This document shows, piece by piece, positions 1 through 11,096 of a DNA stretch of 64,000 bases. A program made the position numbers and the translations under genes. This DNA comes from Schistosoma mansoni (taxonomy: Eukaryota; Platyhelminthes; Trematoda; Strigeidida; Schistosomatidae). The notes below the pieces were generated by a model that saw only the letters and a program-made list of their open reading frames with translations, searched no databases and was not told the origin of the DNA. Location: assembly GCF_000237925.1 (NCBI RefSeq), contig NW_017386006.1:1116001-1180000 (forward strand), written 5' to 3'. How positions within the stretch are numbered: position 1 is the first letter of the stretch; the number at the start of each line of letters is the position of its first letter.

Positions 1-155
1 AATTTTCTATAGATTAATTTATTTTCTTGGGTAGATTGTAAGATACTTTGTTGTCAAGGGATTATTTATGAAGTTTAATAAAAATTTATCGTGTATAACA
101 CAAAGAAATAAAAGAATAAAATAATTCCGAATTATGTAATACTTTTAATAAGAAA

Positions 156-372
156 AGTTTTGTAATTAATATTAGTTATTTTCATAGTTGAAATCATAAG
201 TCAATTGAAGCTAGATCACCATGGAAAACCTGGATGAATGCGTACTGCTGAGGAGTCCCATAATAAGACGAAACAGCCGTCAAGCAGTGCTTCCAGGTTT
301 TCCATGGTGGTCTAACTTCAATCGACTCATGATTTCAACTATCAAAATACTAAATTCTTCACAAAACCCCTT
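156..372. repeat. S-family palindromic repeat, copy S1
   Basis: Two inverted arms (about 186-238 and 284-345) share the motif CAATTGAAGCTAGACCACC and the AAAACCTGG block, with about four mismatches. Weaker outer arms reach 156 and 372. The centre holds a hammerhead-like core (CTGAGGA at 247, GTCCC...GAC, GAAA at 270, GTC at 279). The tRNA-like part is missing from this copy. Confidence 0.8.
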
Positions 373-463
373 CTGATCTATAATATTAGTTAGCTGTTCA
401 CTTCAATGAATAAGATTAGATAAGTAGATATCACATACAAAATATCAATCAAATTCTCCATTC

Positions 464-610
464 ACAGTCAGTCAGTCAGTTAGTCACAATGTAGAACTTT
501 GTACGTACGTATATCAGTCCGAGTTGCCATACTACATTAGCACAAAGATACAACTGTCGATTCAAATCCTATAGTGTTAGAAGTAGTATATATAAAGAAT
601 AAATTGATGA
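464..610 (-). repeat. RTE-type LINE 3'-end fragment
   Basis: On the minus strand this matches the tail seen elsewhere in the window: ATTAGCACAAAG, GTTGCCATACTAC, GTACGTAC and a GACTGACTGA run. It is non-coding, 5' truncated, and is the 3' UTR type of fragment that dominates RTE insertions here. Confidence 0.6.
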
Positions 611-807
611 ATAGTTTCATATCTTATGTGATATATAATTCAGTGGATTAATTTATAAACTAAATCTAAATACACCAATGTACATTAATGAAGATATTTT
701 CTGTAATTTCGCTGAAATTTAGTGCTCTATTTAAATTTATATTATACGTGCTTATGTACCAGTTTGTATTTATTTAAAATTCAGTAAACCCTTCAGTAAC
801 GTGGGTT

Positions 808-1006
808 GTTTGTGGAGATTTTTAGTAATTTTTACATATAATTGAAATCATCAGTCAATTGAAGCTAGAACACCATGGAAAACCTGGAAGTACTGCACGG
901 CCGTTTTGTCCTATTTTGGGACTCCTCAGCAGTGAGCGAAACTGGTAGGTCCTGGGTTCGAATCTCGCGAGGCGGAATCGTGGATACGCACTGCTGAGAA
1001 GTCCCT
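808..1006. repeat. S-family repeat, copy S2, left arm plus tRNA-like core
   Basis: The outer arm (TTTGTGGAGATTTTTAGTA) and inner arm are followed by a hammerhead-like core in inverse orientation. A pol III-like B box follows (GGTTCGAATCTC within 946-967). The right arm has been lost. Confidence 0.7.
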
Positions 1007-1009
1007 TCA

Positions 1010-1639
1010 ATAATGTGTTACATTTTAGAAATTATAAGTCATTTGAAAATTACAATGATAATGATTATCTGGACAATTAGTATATGCATTATAGAAGTCA
1101 AAGAGAAGATGAATGTAATAAAGTATTTTCTATATCGTTTAAACATCCCCATCATATTAAAAGACTAAAAATATTTGAACGAACAATATTCTTTTCGATA
1201 AATTTTCTTCAGGTTCTACAGTTATATATTCAAACTAATGATCCGAAAAATGTCCAGGTTAAAGGCAAAGTACATCGTTTACAATATGTGAATTTAGGAT
1301 TGTCAAACCAAATAGAATAAAATTGTTAATATTGATATAGAATGTTAACTTGAATCTGTATATATGTAAAGTGAAAATTTAAGATCTGTGATCAGAATAA
1401 ATATGGATCAGATTTTCTATATCACGAGTAATCCTTATTTTATGATAAATAGTTCCTTTTTTCTTAACTTACACATATACTGAAAGTCATACGTTTTTTC
1501 TAAATCAGATAACTTTAACAGTTTAAACATAACTGAAGAAACAATCTCTTAAAATATTATAAACGTATTATATTTAGCAAACCTTACAGGTTTTGTTCTC
1601 TAAATCTGTTAGAGATGCTGAATTCCCGAATTTGCATTT
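1010..1639. other. AT-rich spacer, nothing recognised
   Basis: The open frame at 1084-1320 (78 codons) has no recognisable motif, signal or flanking splice logic. It is treated as chance in AT-rich DNA. Confidence 0.5.
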
Positions 1640-2135
1640 TTTTTATTTAAACACATAAACATTGGTACAAACGGGCACCAGATATATATACACCACACAA
1701 ATCTCATTTGATTTGTGTGAGGGGTATGGTACTACCTGGATGCCGAGACCGAAACAGATGGTTTTCCTAAGGGGTCACACCCGCAGCCTTTGACTAAATG
1801 TATGATCCACAAGGCGATGGGGCAGCGTGAGGAGATGCAGTCCCATTGTAGTCGGTGACCAACGATTGATTCGTACGCCATTTGTTCTCCCAGGGTACTG
1901 GAGCCCATGTGCACCATTGGTTTGGAATGGGGGTTTTCCAACTGTCCTAGGTGAACTTTTCGTGTCCACCGACCCGGTTAAAGCTCCGGACATTCGCTTT
2001 TTGTCCTCTCAATTTCGTAAACAACAGTAATGTCACGATAAGGCAGTGAGTAGGACTTCCCTGACAGAGGCTATATACGCGTGGCCATGTGAGAGCATTT
2101 CGAGAGGGAGAGCGGATTCTCCCCACTCTCGGCCG

Positions 2136-2138
<3 letters not shown>
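1640..2138 (-). mobile_element. Element A (SINE-like), copy A1
   Basis: This is a full copy of a dispersed repeat of about 500 bp seen at least eight times in the window. In sense orientation the element starts CCCCCAAATGCCCTGGTACGG and ends in a TATTTATGTGTTTAAATAAATAAA-like tail. Here it lies on the minus strand, tail at 1640, head next to a (TA)n run at about 2138-2167. There is no conserved open frame. Confidence 0.8.

Positions 2139-2168
<30 letters not shown>
2139..2168. repeat. (TA)n microsatellite
   Basis: About 14 TA units directly abut the head of copy A1. Confidence 0.9.
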
Positions 2169-2170
<2 letters not shown>

Positions 2171-2179
2171 TTTGAAGTG

Positions 2180-2930
2180 GACTTTGTTTATTGAATGAAT
2201 ATTTGTATCAATTCATTCAGTATGAAGTCAGTTTACTTCAATTTTAATGCATCTAAGTTGTTTTTGGTTTTTGATTAATATTTGGTTTTTGATTAATACA
2301 CTGAGATTTCATGTTCAATTGTAGACTGTCCAACTTAATAAAACTTGCAATTAATAACCATCAAATTTATTCACTATAAATAACTGAATTTACTAAATTA
2401 TTATTTAATTCTTCTTCTAAGTTCTTCACTAATACATCTTCTTTATAACACTTCTCTTGGGGATTATAGTTCAAATAGTTTGTATTATTCATTTAATCAA
2501 TTTAGCTAGCATAGATCTCATTTCGTATTAGACGAATCCTAAAATCATCTGTAATTCGGAAATACAGTACTCAACTTCATCTCAACTTGCAACAGGGTCA
2601 TAACAGTCAGTGTCCCCCCCTCATAAAGTCAAACAACCTTCGCTACCGGAAATATTAAACAAATAACTATACTTGTAAAACTCTCAATGGCTAAAGTGAT
2701 ATAACTTAATATTTTTCTCAGGTTGTTTGGTTCAATCTCCAACCAATAACTGAAGATTATTACTTTAGAACTGTAATAATAAACTATTTGGTTGAGGAGT
2801 GCAAAGACAAACTGATTTTGAAAATAGTTTACGTAATCTTCTGATATGATCTAGAAGGTCCTTTGGATCTAGGAAACACCAAGAAGCATTTCATAGCTGA
2901 GGACGCTATTTGATTATTTTCATTACAGGT
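2180..2930. other. AT-rich spacer
   Basis: No coding, RNA or mobile feature is recognised apart from a short duplicated TTTTGGTTTTTGATTAATA unit at about 2260-2300. Confidence 0.4.
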
Positions 2931-2934
2931 TGAG

Positions 2935-3305
2935 AATATATACATTTTTATATTGGTTATTTGAATCTTCCCATTGATATTTAGGATTACATTTCATCAG
3001 TCTCTTAATGGCATATATGCATCCTGTGAGTATTGCCTCTATATAGCCTTAAATCACATCCATTATAAGCAGAGATGGATGGTGGCGATGAACTAAAACT
3101 TCACCCTATTGCACAAGCCAGTGGCTATTTGGAATCAGTAACTACGTGGATAATGCGATGGCGTTTGAAGCGGACGGCACTGAGTTCAATTCCCAGAGTG
3201 AACATCAACTTTGAGGTGTAGGCAGATTCGGCTGAGGAATCCTAAATAGAACGAAATTCGTGTTCTGGATTCAACTGCCAGTCACCATTCATCTCTGTTT
3301 GAGAA
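2935..3305 (+). repeat. Alpha-type hammerhead repeat joined to an inverted-arm segment (H1)
   Basis: 2965-3100 is one arm of a family seen inverted elsewhere (GAATCTTCCCATTGATATTT ... GCAGAGATGG). 3110-3300 resembles the schistosome alpha repeat: A-box-like region (TAACTACGTGGATAATGCG), B-box-like GAGTTCAATTCCC, then a hammerhead core. The core has CTGAGGA at about 3232, GAAA at about 3253 and a stem I of AUUCGG against CUGGAU (wobble-paired). Stem II is weakened. Confidence 0.7.
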
Positions 3306-3845
3306 TATTTAGAAAAGATCACTGGATTCTAACTCAGTTGTCCAAATGTCCTACACTTTCTATTAGCCTTGCAGAATCTAGGTCCTAACTCTGGAATGGT
3401 ATTTGGTGTACACTTCAAAGAAATTGTAAGTCTCAATGCAACATTTTCTCGGTGTTTTCTCAACCGATATAAACTTGTACCTGAAACTGTTTTCAAGTAA
3501 GAGTATAATTATAATAGACCACTACTATCAATACTATGAATATAGTTTTGTACGCATTATCATTCCATCTATAATTACTTGGTAAATCATCGAAATTTAT
3601 AGGACAATTAGTTATCTACATCCAAACAACAACAAATATTTACTAAAACGAAAAACAGTTACAAATAATTTAACTCAAAATAAAGAATAAACAAGTAGAG
3701 TATATCGATAGAAAATAAATAACACAAGTAGATAATTGAATTACCGATATAAAAACTTATCTCTTTTCATTTTATTTCATATAAATTTACAAAGAATGAT
3801 TCATCAAACATTATTGTCATCATCTTCTGTATACAAATATCTTTA
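3306..3845. other. Spacer, nothing recognised
   Basis: AT-rich DNA without an open frame of note or a repeat shared with the rest of the window. Confidence 0.4.
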
Positions 3846-3849
3846 GTAA

Positions 3850-4493
3850 TAATGCCCTGGTACGGCCGAGAGTAGGGAGAATCCGCTCTCCCTCTCGAAA
3901 TGCTCTCACATGGCCACGCGTATATAGCCTCTGTCAAGGAAGTCTTACTGCCTTCTCGTGGCACTATTGTTGTTTACGAAATTGAGAGGACCAAAAGTGA
4001 ATGTCCGGCGCTTTATCCCGGTTGGTGGACACGGAAAGTTCACCAAGGAGAGTTAGAAAACTCTGATTCTAAACCAATGGTGAACATGGGCTCCAGTGTC
4101 TTGAGGGAACAAATGACGTATGAATCAATCGTTGGTCACCGACTACCATGTGACTGCATCTCCTCACGATGCTTCACTGCCTTTTGAATCAGATCATTAG
4201 ATCAAAGGTTCCGGGTACGGTTCCCTAAGAAAACCACCTGTTTCGGTTTGGGCACCCGAACAGTATCACAGCCCTCACACAAATCAAACGAGATTTGTGT
4301 GGGGCATATCTATCTGGTGGCCCCTTTGTACCAATATTTATATTGAAATCATGAGTCAATTGAAGCTAGACCACCATGGAAAACCTGGTAGCACTGCTTG
4401 ACGGCCGTTCCGTTCTATTGTAGGACTCCTCAGCAGTGCACATTCACGACCATCCACACATAATATTTATATGTTTAAATAAAATAAACAAAT
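3850..4493 (+). mobile_element. Element A, copy A2, interrupted by an S-family insertion
   Basis: The sense copy runs from the AATGCCCTGG head to the TTTAAATAAAATAAA tail. The S-family copy at 4342-4461 sits in the tail and is flanked by a 9-bp direct repeat, so this copy was older than the S insertion. Confidence 0.85.
4342..4461 (+). mobile_element. S-family insertion S3 with 9-bp target duplication
   Basis: The left arm and hammerhead core end at CCATCCACACAT. AATATTTAT occurs at 4333-4341 and again at 4462-4470, flanking the insert within Element A. Only one arm is present, so insertion did not need both arms. Confidence 0.8.
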
Positions 4494-5298
4494 TTCTTCA
4501 TCTTTAAAAAAAATTATTCATCCTTTTAAAAGTTGAAAAAAGTTACAGGTGAGTAAAAAAAAATAATAAAACTTTCAAAAAAAGGAATTATTCGATAATA
4601 AAAAAAAACATGAAATTCAACAATAAACAAAGAAAACTAATAATAATGATGATGATTAAGGATAGAGGTAAATAATGAAAATAAACAAGTTCAATATTTA
4701 ATTGCTAATCTTTCATTGTTTTAACCTTGAGTGAATTTCTTTTTTCTTTTTTTGTTTTTTTTCCTTTCTCTCTTTTTGTTTATTATTATTTATTATCATT
4801 CAATAATGATATAAAAATAAAAAACAAACAAACAAACAAAGAAGGAGATGAATACAAAAGAAAATTTCGAGAACAAGAAGAGGGGGGGAGATTTGAATGA
4901 AAGGAGGAGAGACTAAATGGGGGACAGACAAAAGCAAGCTGATAAATAAAATAGCTTTATAATAATTGATATTGAATAACTGTAGATTGAAAAAAAGAAA
5001 CAAAAACAGAACAAAACATCTTATTGTGCATACTTGTGATTGTGGATGTGTATGTGTGTGTATGTGTATGTGAGTGAGTGAGTGAGTGAGCTGGTTGAAC
5101 TTAGATTAAATTGTTTTACTCTATTTGATAATGAAAAAAAAATTGATGAGATGAATAAAGATAATAATAATAATAGTGAAAACAATATATTTAATCATTG
5201 AGTAAGTGTTAATCCCCTTCTGTTAATAGGAATATTACAGCGTATTATACTTGGAGAATCTAATTATAATTATAATTTCTTGTTGAAAAAATTTATCT
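4494..5298. other. Low-complexity AT-rich spacer
   Basis: Poly-A and poly-T tracts, a GTGTATGT/GAGT microsatellite at about 5040-5090, and no supported gene. Confidence 0.5.
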
Positions 5299-5299
5299 T

Positions 5300-5545
5300 T
5301 TCAATTGAGATTATGTTAGACCACTATTGAAAACCTGGAACCTAGACATAAACATAGTTGGATTCTGGTTCAGTAGTTTAGAGGTCAAACGTTCGCGCGT
5401 CAGATCGAAAATTTTGGTTTTGAGTCCCATGTACGGGGTCGTGGATGCATACTTCTGAGAAGTCTCATATTAGGATGAAATAGCTGTTTAGTGCTTCCAG
5501 GTTTTCATTGGTGGTCTAATATTGATCAGTTCATGATTTCAATTA
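5300..5545. repeat. S-family repeat, copy S4, full length
   Basis: Both arms (5301-5340 and 5500-5545) and the complete core are present. The A-box-like TGGTTCAGTAGTTTAGAGG begins at about 5367, a B-box-like GGTTTTGAGTCCC lies near 5417, and a hammerhead core follows (CTGAGAA at about 5453, GAAA at about 5478). Here the cleavage-site region lacks the AAG insertion seen in other copies. Confidence 0.8.
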
Positions 5546-5760
5546 AAAACTCAACAATTTTTACAATCCTATACTGAGATAAACTTTATATCTAAGAATA
5601 ATGAACAATATGAAAAATCTAAACAAACAAACAAAAAAACATGAACAGAATTGATATAGAGTATGATTGAATCATTTTTTTGACAATTATCATTATGTAT
5701 TTATTATCTATAAAAGAGTTCGTTTTCTTTTAGATAAATACCTAATCATTTTTAAGATAC

Positions 5761-6087
5761 CGTTAAGTCGGCTTACAGTAAACTCTATCAGAGCCTCCAG
5801 AGGCTCATAAAGAGCCCCAACCAATCAGCGATTAATTAGAAGCTATGCTACTAAAATAACGAGATCCTGATTGGCTGTTTAACGCACTGCTACTATGGAA
5901 ACTCAGGGTCTCTTAATTACTATAAAACCCCTGTATTTTCTGTACATAAATGAATCCTGTAGTAAAGCGCTCCCCCCATACTTTGTGCCTTTTCTCTGGT
6001 CTTCAAGTTGCTGTATAGTTCTAGCTCGGGGATACGGAACTAGCTTAGGGAAGCAAATATAGCGTTCACAATCGGCCAGACGTAACA
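5761..6087 (+). mobile_element. Solo LTR of a Gypsy-type LTR element (fossil)
   Basis: A 327-bp block ends in TAACA, has a TATAAAA box near 5922, and is flanked by the 5-bp direct repeat GATAC (5756-5760 and 6088-6092). This is the usual footprint of LTR-LTR recombination. No internal region remains. Confidence 0.75.
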
Positions 6088-6092
6088 GATAC

Positions 6093-7490
6093 CATTTAAA
6101 ATGTAGTTGATAATGATTTCTAAATTGTTTCAATTAATGTTTATTGTCATCATCTTAGATAAATTATCTTTTAAGTTGATATCATTGCGTTAGCAAACGT
6201 TTGAATTATTCCATTGTTGATATTCTAGATTGTATTCTGATCAAATTATGTTAATATATCTATATCCTGATGGGAAGATGATATGGAGTAGCAATCAGAA
6301 GTAGCCTAATGAAAAGGATTAATCGATGACAATCAGAAGTGAACGAAAGGTCAAGTGTATATCATTTAGGTCAATTTCCTAATGATAGACTAATATATAT
6401 ATGAATGAGTATTTGTGCATTTTATCCCACAGTTCAATACACTTTTTCGTTCACTCCTGTGTTCTCACTCAAGTAGTCAGTTGTAGGGTTACTGAGTAGC
6501 ATACCGTGTATCAGTATCAGATTTCGGACACCGTACGTCGCAACAGAAGGTATTCACATGGTCACTTTTTCTTACGTAGACAAATAATTTGAACTCTTGC
6601 TAACGAGGATATAAACATTTTACTGGTTAACCCATTAAATAACTACCTGGACTCTATATCTCAGTGGATGACGTGTTTGGCATTGGACCATATATTTATA
6701 ATCAAGTGAATAAGTCATCGTGTAATTGAAGCAACGAACACCAAAGCAAAAAAGAGGAATATGTGTATGCTGTAACCTGGGATCTAGTATACATACTCAT
6801 ACAAACAATAATAACGGTAATAATAATAATACAAACTTATAAATAAATTGTTACTCACCTGATGATACTGTCTGTTAATTAAAGGGCTCAACCAAATAAA
6901 CGTATACAGACTCAAGTTTGGGTAATGTATTATAGTACAAGATCGTTAAATTTCGCGCAAATACCTAAAAGTTGCGTTCTTGACTCAGATTGATCCATAA
7001 AGACACAAAATTTCAAACATCTGAAAAGATACTCGAAACAACTTGATTTAATTCAATATTGATATCAGGTTAATTTTTTAGTGAACATATAAGCTACTGA
7101 AAATGATTTGAGTACCATTCGTAGTTATTAATTAAAACTTAATGTTCAAAGGATATTAACTCAATTTGGAGATGGCTTTGATCAGAAAATGGTAAACACT
7201 AAATAGTTATTCTACTTTAGTTTGAAACTCAACAGAAATGATCAACTATGAGTGTATTTAAAGTTAGTAAGTGATCTGAATGCTCATGGTTCTATTCCTA
7301 GGAAGGATGTAGGTGTAAAAAAGTCACTCGAAAATAAATCAGCAACAAATACGTTTACTCATTTAGAAATAGATGAAAATTTGATAGTTATAGAATGATT
7401 GCATTTGTTGAATCTCAAGAACTATTCATGGATATTATGTAAGCATATTATTTAAAGAAGGAATAATTCTGTTTGCTACATTGTACGTTT
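6093..7490. other. Spacer with a dispersed repeat at about 6425-6560
   Basis: 6425-6560 (TTCTCACTCAAGTAGTCAGT ... CAGATTTCGGACACCG) is homologous in inverted orientation to 16540-16660, next to the Gypsy fossil, so it is probably LTR-element debris. The rest is AT-rich with no gene recognised. Confidence 0.45.
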
Positions 7491-7524
7491 AATTCCTTTT
7501 ATAAAAACAATCCATGTTTACTCC

Positions 7525-7930
7525 ATGAAGTCACTGACAATTGGACTGAGCCATGTTGGTAGGTGTAGACTACGTGGTTGGGATTCGCGAGATGATAGCA
7601 ATCGATGGTTAGAGACCTTGAATGACATAGCTCAAAATCGTTTGTAATGGCGAAGGTGCATCCACTCTTTGTGTTCTACCAAATTATATTTTCCTGAATT
7701 CTTCATGTCCTTTTCTTTTTTTCACTTTCCGAATTTATTTCACTGGATTATACTCCTTCAATAACGTCTTCAAACCCTAATCTTTCCAATTACTGCTTAT
7801 ACTCTTACTACTTCTACCACTACGTGATTTGAATCGACAACTGCATCTCTGTGTTAATGTGGTATGGCAACTCGAACTGATGTACGTACGTACGAAGTTC
7901 TAGTTTTTGTGACTGACTGATGTGACAAAA
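7525..7930 (+). repeat. RTE-type LINE 3' end
   Basis: Contains GACTGAGCCATGTTGGTAGG, GACATAGCTCAAAATCG (degraded MAQNRS codons), the 3' UTR GTTGCCATAC-type block in sense, and a terminal GACTGACTGA. 5' truncated. Confidence 0.65.
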
Positions 7931-8177
7931 CAACGGATTCTTCCTACTAACGATTTAAAAGAATATAATGATCCCATTCTAATTTTGTTTCATACTACTG
8001 ATCGACTAAATCTGAAAATATGGCTTTTTGGATATTGTATCAGACACCTTGAAATCTAGAGATCGATATTAAATAACTATCGATTTATTGATTTTATTGA
8101 TCATTTTTTAAATTTAAACAAGTTAGATCCTATGATACAATAATATCTATGTGTTTTAATTAAAATTTAATAATCTA

Positions 8178-11047
8178 ATGATGTTACATTTGAAATGGTT
8201 CATTATTATTTGTCCTATAAATTATTGTCTATTAACGAATTATATTTTATGTGAAGTTAATCAATTCCAGCAGTTAAAAGATAGAATGTATTTTATGATA
8301 GATAATTGTGAACAAATATTAGAATCAGGTAATTGGTGTGAATGGTCTGAATGGAGTAAATGTGAATTAACTACTTGTACAAGACAACGTTATCGTGAAT
8401 GTAATTGTCCTAAACCATTAAGTTGGACAAAAGTAACAGAATGTAAAACTTTCAAACCACAAAATGATTATCGAATAAATAATGTAAGTTATTTTTTATA
8501 TTTTATTTATATTTGATAATCATAATTTTATAATGATATTTCAATGTTTTATTTGTTTAAATTAATTAACTATGAAACTGGTAGGTCCTGAGTTCGAATC
8601 TCGTTCGCGTGAATGCGCACTACTGAGGAGTCCCACAATAGGACGAAATGGCCGTCAAGCAGTGCTTCCAGGTTTTCCATGGTGTCCTAGCTTCAATTGA
8701 CTCATGATTACAACTGTATATAAAAAATTACTAAAATTCTTCACAAAAAATACCCTTAACTATGAAACACATAAACATTATGAATGGATTTTTAATAATT
8801 GAAGTTCTTTAGCGATGAAATAATTTAGATTAATATAGTTGAGAAATTGTATTGAAGTGAAGTCACTTGAATTGTTAAAATGGTTAAGGTTTCTTTTTGG
8901 TGTTGCTAAAAATTTTGATCTAAAAATAGCCTGATAAATTGAATAACAACTGTAGTGAACGAGAACACAAGTGAGGACAATCAAATGAATGTAGACACAA
9001 AATTGTGAAACATCTTAGCAAAATCTGAGAACTGTACAGTAAATACTTTATTTGCGAAATGTCAATCAGTTTTCTCAGACTTCATTGTTTTATCGTTTCC
9101 ACACCAACCACTCTCTGTTCTCGTTCTTTTTCCTTTGATCTGTCGCCAGACATTTTACTTTCGATTGATGATACATACTACTTATATCTATCGACAACAG
9201 TAGCACCCACCACACAACTAGGATTTTCATTCTATAATTATCAATGAACTACTTTATGTGTCCTCCGAACGGTTGCTTTGAAATCAGCTACACTTACCAG
9301 TTGACTTTATTTATTAGTGAAACCCTAGCACAAGTGTTTTTTTTTTCTATTATTGATTCATTAATTGAGCTTAACGAGATTCCACTGTTAGTTACAAAAT
9401 GTAAATTTATATAGTTTCGAAGTATCTATTGGAAAAGTTTATACATCATGTGGTAATGATGTAATCCAGTCCTGAGAAGCAATAACTTGATAAAATAAAT
9501 TCTTGTAATTATTAATAACCATCAAACAAATTGAGTAAATTAATGACTATAATGAATCACATGGATCAATGGATAAATATTTGGTGTTTGAAGTACTGAT
9601 TGCTGTGTATGAGCTTCAGCATTAACATTAATATAGGGAAGAATGAACACATGACTGACGAATCCCAAATGGAGTAAGATGCATCTCTTGGATTTGAAAG
9701 TTAGCTATTAATCAAGTCATATCAAGTAATGCACTTATACCCGTTGAACAAGTTAGTAGATTAGCAGACAATGTGTTGGTTTATGAAGCGATGGGTACTC
9801 GTTCCGAGTGTCACTTTGAACTTCAGTACTTCAGTACTACTAACCACAATCCCGATATACTATGTCATTAGATACAATTCTAGAAAAGGGAAACTTCCTA
9901 ATAGATTATTGTCCATCGTTTTCAAAGCATGATTATTTCGTTGTTTTCCTTATTGGATTTCAGACAATAATCAAACACACTCGACATATTCGACTAACAA
10001 GTAATACGGAAATGGAATGTCAAATACCTACAATATTTGAAGGTATTTACTACCCTGATTGTTTTAAACTGTAAGTTTACATTCATGAGTTAGTTACTGA
10101 TGTATAAGACACTATTATTTTATGATTAAACAATGATCTAACCTATCGTAGTGAACAATGATTTTTTTCAACATAATTTGCTTCACCAATTGTCACTAGT
10201 TAGACAAATACCTGAAATGATGAAAACGTTGACAGTCATTTTGTCCTAGTTTGAGACTCTTCAGCAATGCATGTCCATGACCCCAACGGGGAACGAATCA
10301 AAGGCCATCGAGTCTCACGACAAGCGACTTACCTATAGATTTCCGAGTTAACGTACAATTCCTTACATTTGTAGCCTCAATCAATTTATCGGTGGGGTCG
10401 TAGATAAACACTGCAATCCTTCAGTAAAATCACTGCCAGAACATTAACATTCAGCAGATCTCATTAAATTCATCAGTGGGTATAGCAAATTAGATTCTTG
10501 ATTCCAAGGTTTACGAAATGCTTGGGTAACCGAATTTCTAGTTTTAAATGATGAATATTAATGACAAAGAGAGATGACTACACCGTAAATATAAAGCTTG
10601 TGAAGTTATTAGGTTGCAATTAATTATTTTTAAATGTTTGTACGCTGATGTTAACACAAAAACACCAAATATTTTTTTATTTTAATTGGCTTTTGTATTG
10701 GTGGTTTGAATCTTCCCACTGATATTTAGGATAACAGTTGATCAGTTTCTTATTGGCATGTGTGAAGCCTGTGCGGATTGCTTCGATATCGTCCAAAGCC
10801 ACGACTATTCTGAGTGGAAATAGATGGTGGGTAGAAATGGAACCCAGTGCTGATCGGGACTCGTCAACTAGGCGTATCTGCATGTTGGAGTTGATTATCA
10901 CACGAGGACTGATGGCCACCATCTATCTCTGCTTATAAAACTTGTGACTTAAAGCAATATTGAGGCAATCCGCACGGGACGCGCTTATGTCAAAAGAGAC
11001 TGATCCACTACAGACTTAAATATCAATGGGAAGATCCAAACAACCAG

Positions 11048-11096
<49 letters not shown>

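Noticed and set aside
2139-2168. CRISPR-like or satellite array
   Set aside because: Simple TA microsatellite; no spaced direct repeats anywhere in the window.
1732-2171. Overlapping open frames in both strands, also at 3900, 29541, 32153, 40093, 59286 and 62819
   Set aside because: They follow Element A copies, with no conserved frame among copies.
5367-5430. tRNA gene suggested by A and B boxes
   Set aside because: No cloverleaf or acceptor stem is visible, and the boxes recur in dispersed repeats. They are SINE promoter remnants.
5903-6133. 76-codon minus-strand frame
   Set aside because: Lies almost wholly within the solo LTR.
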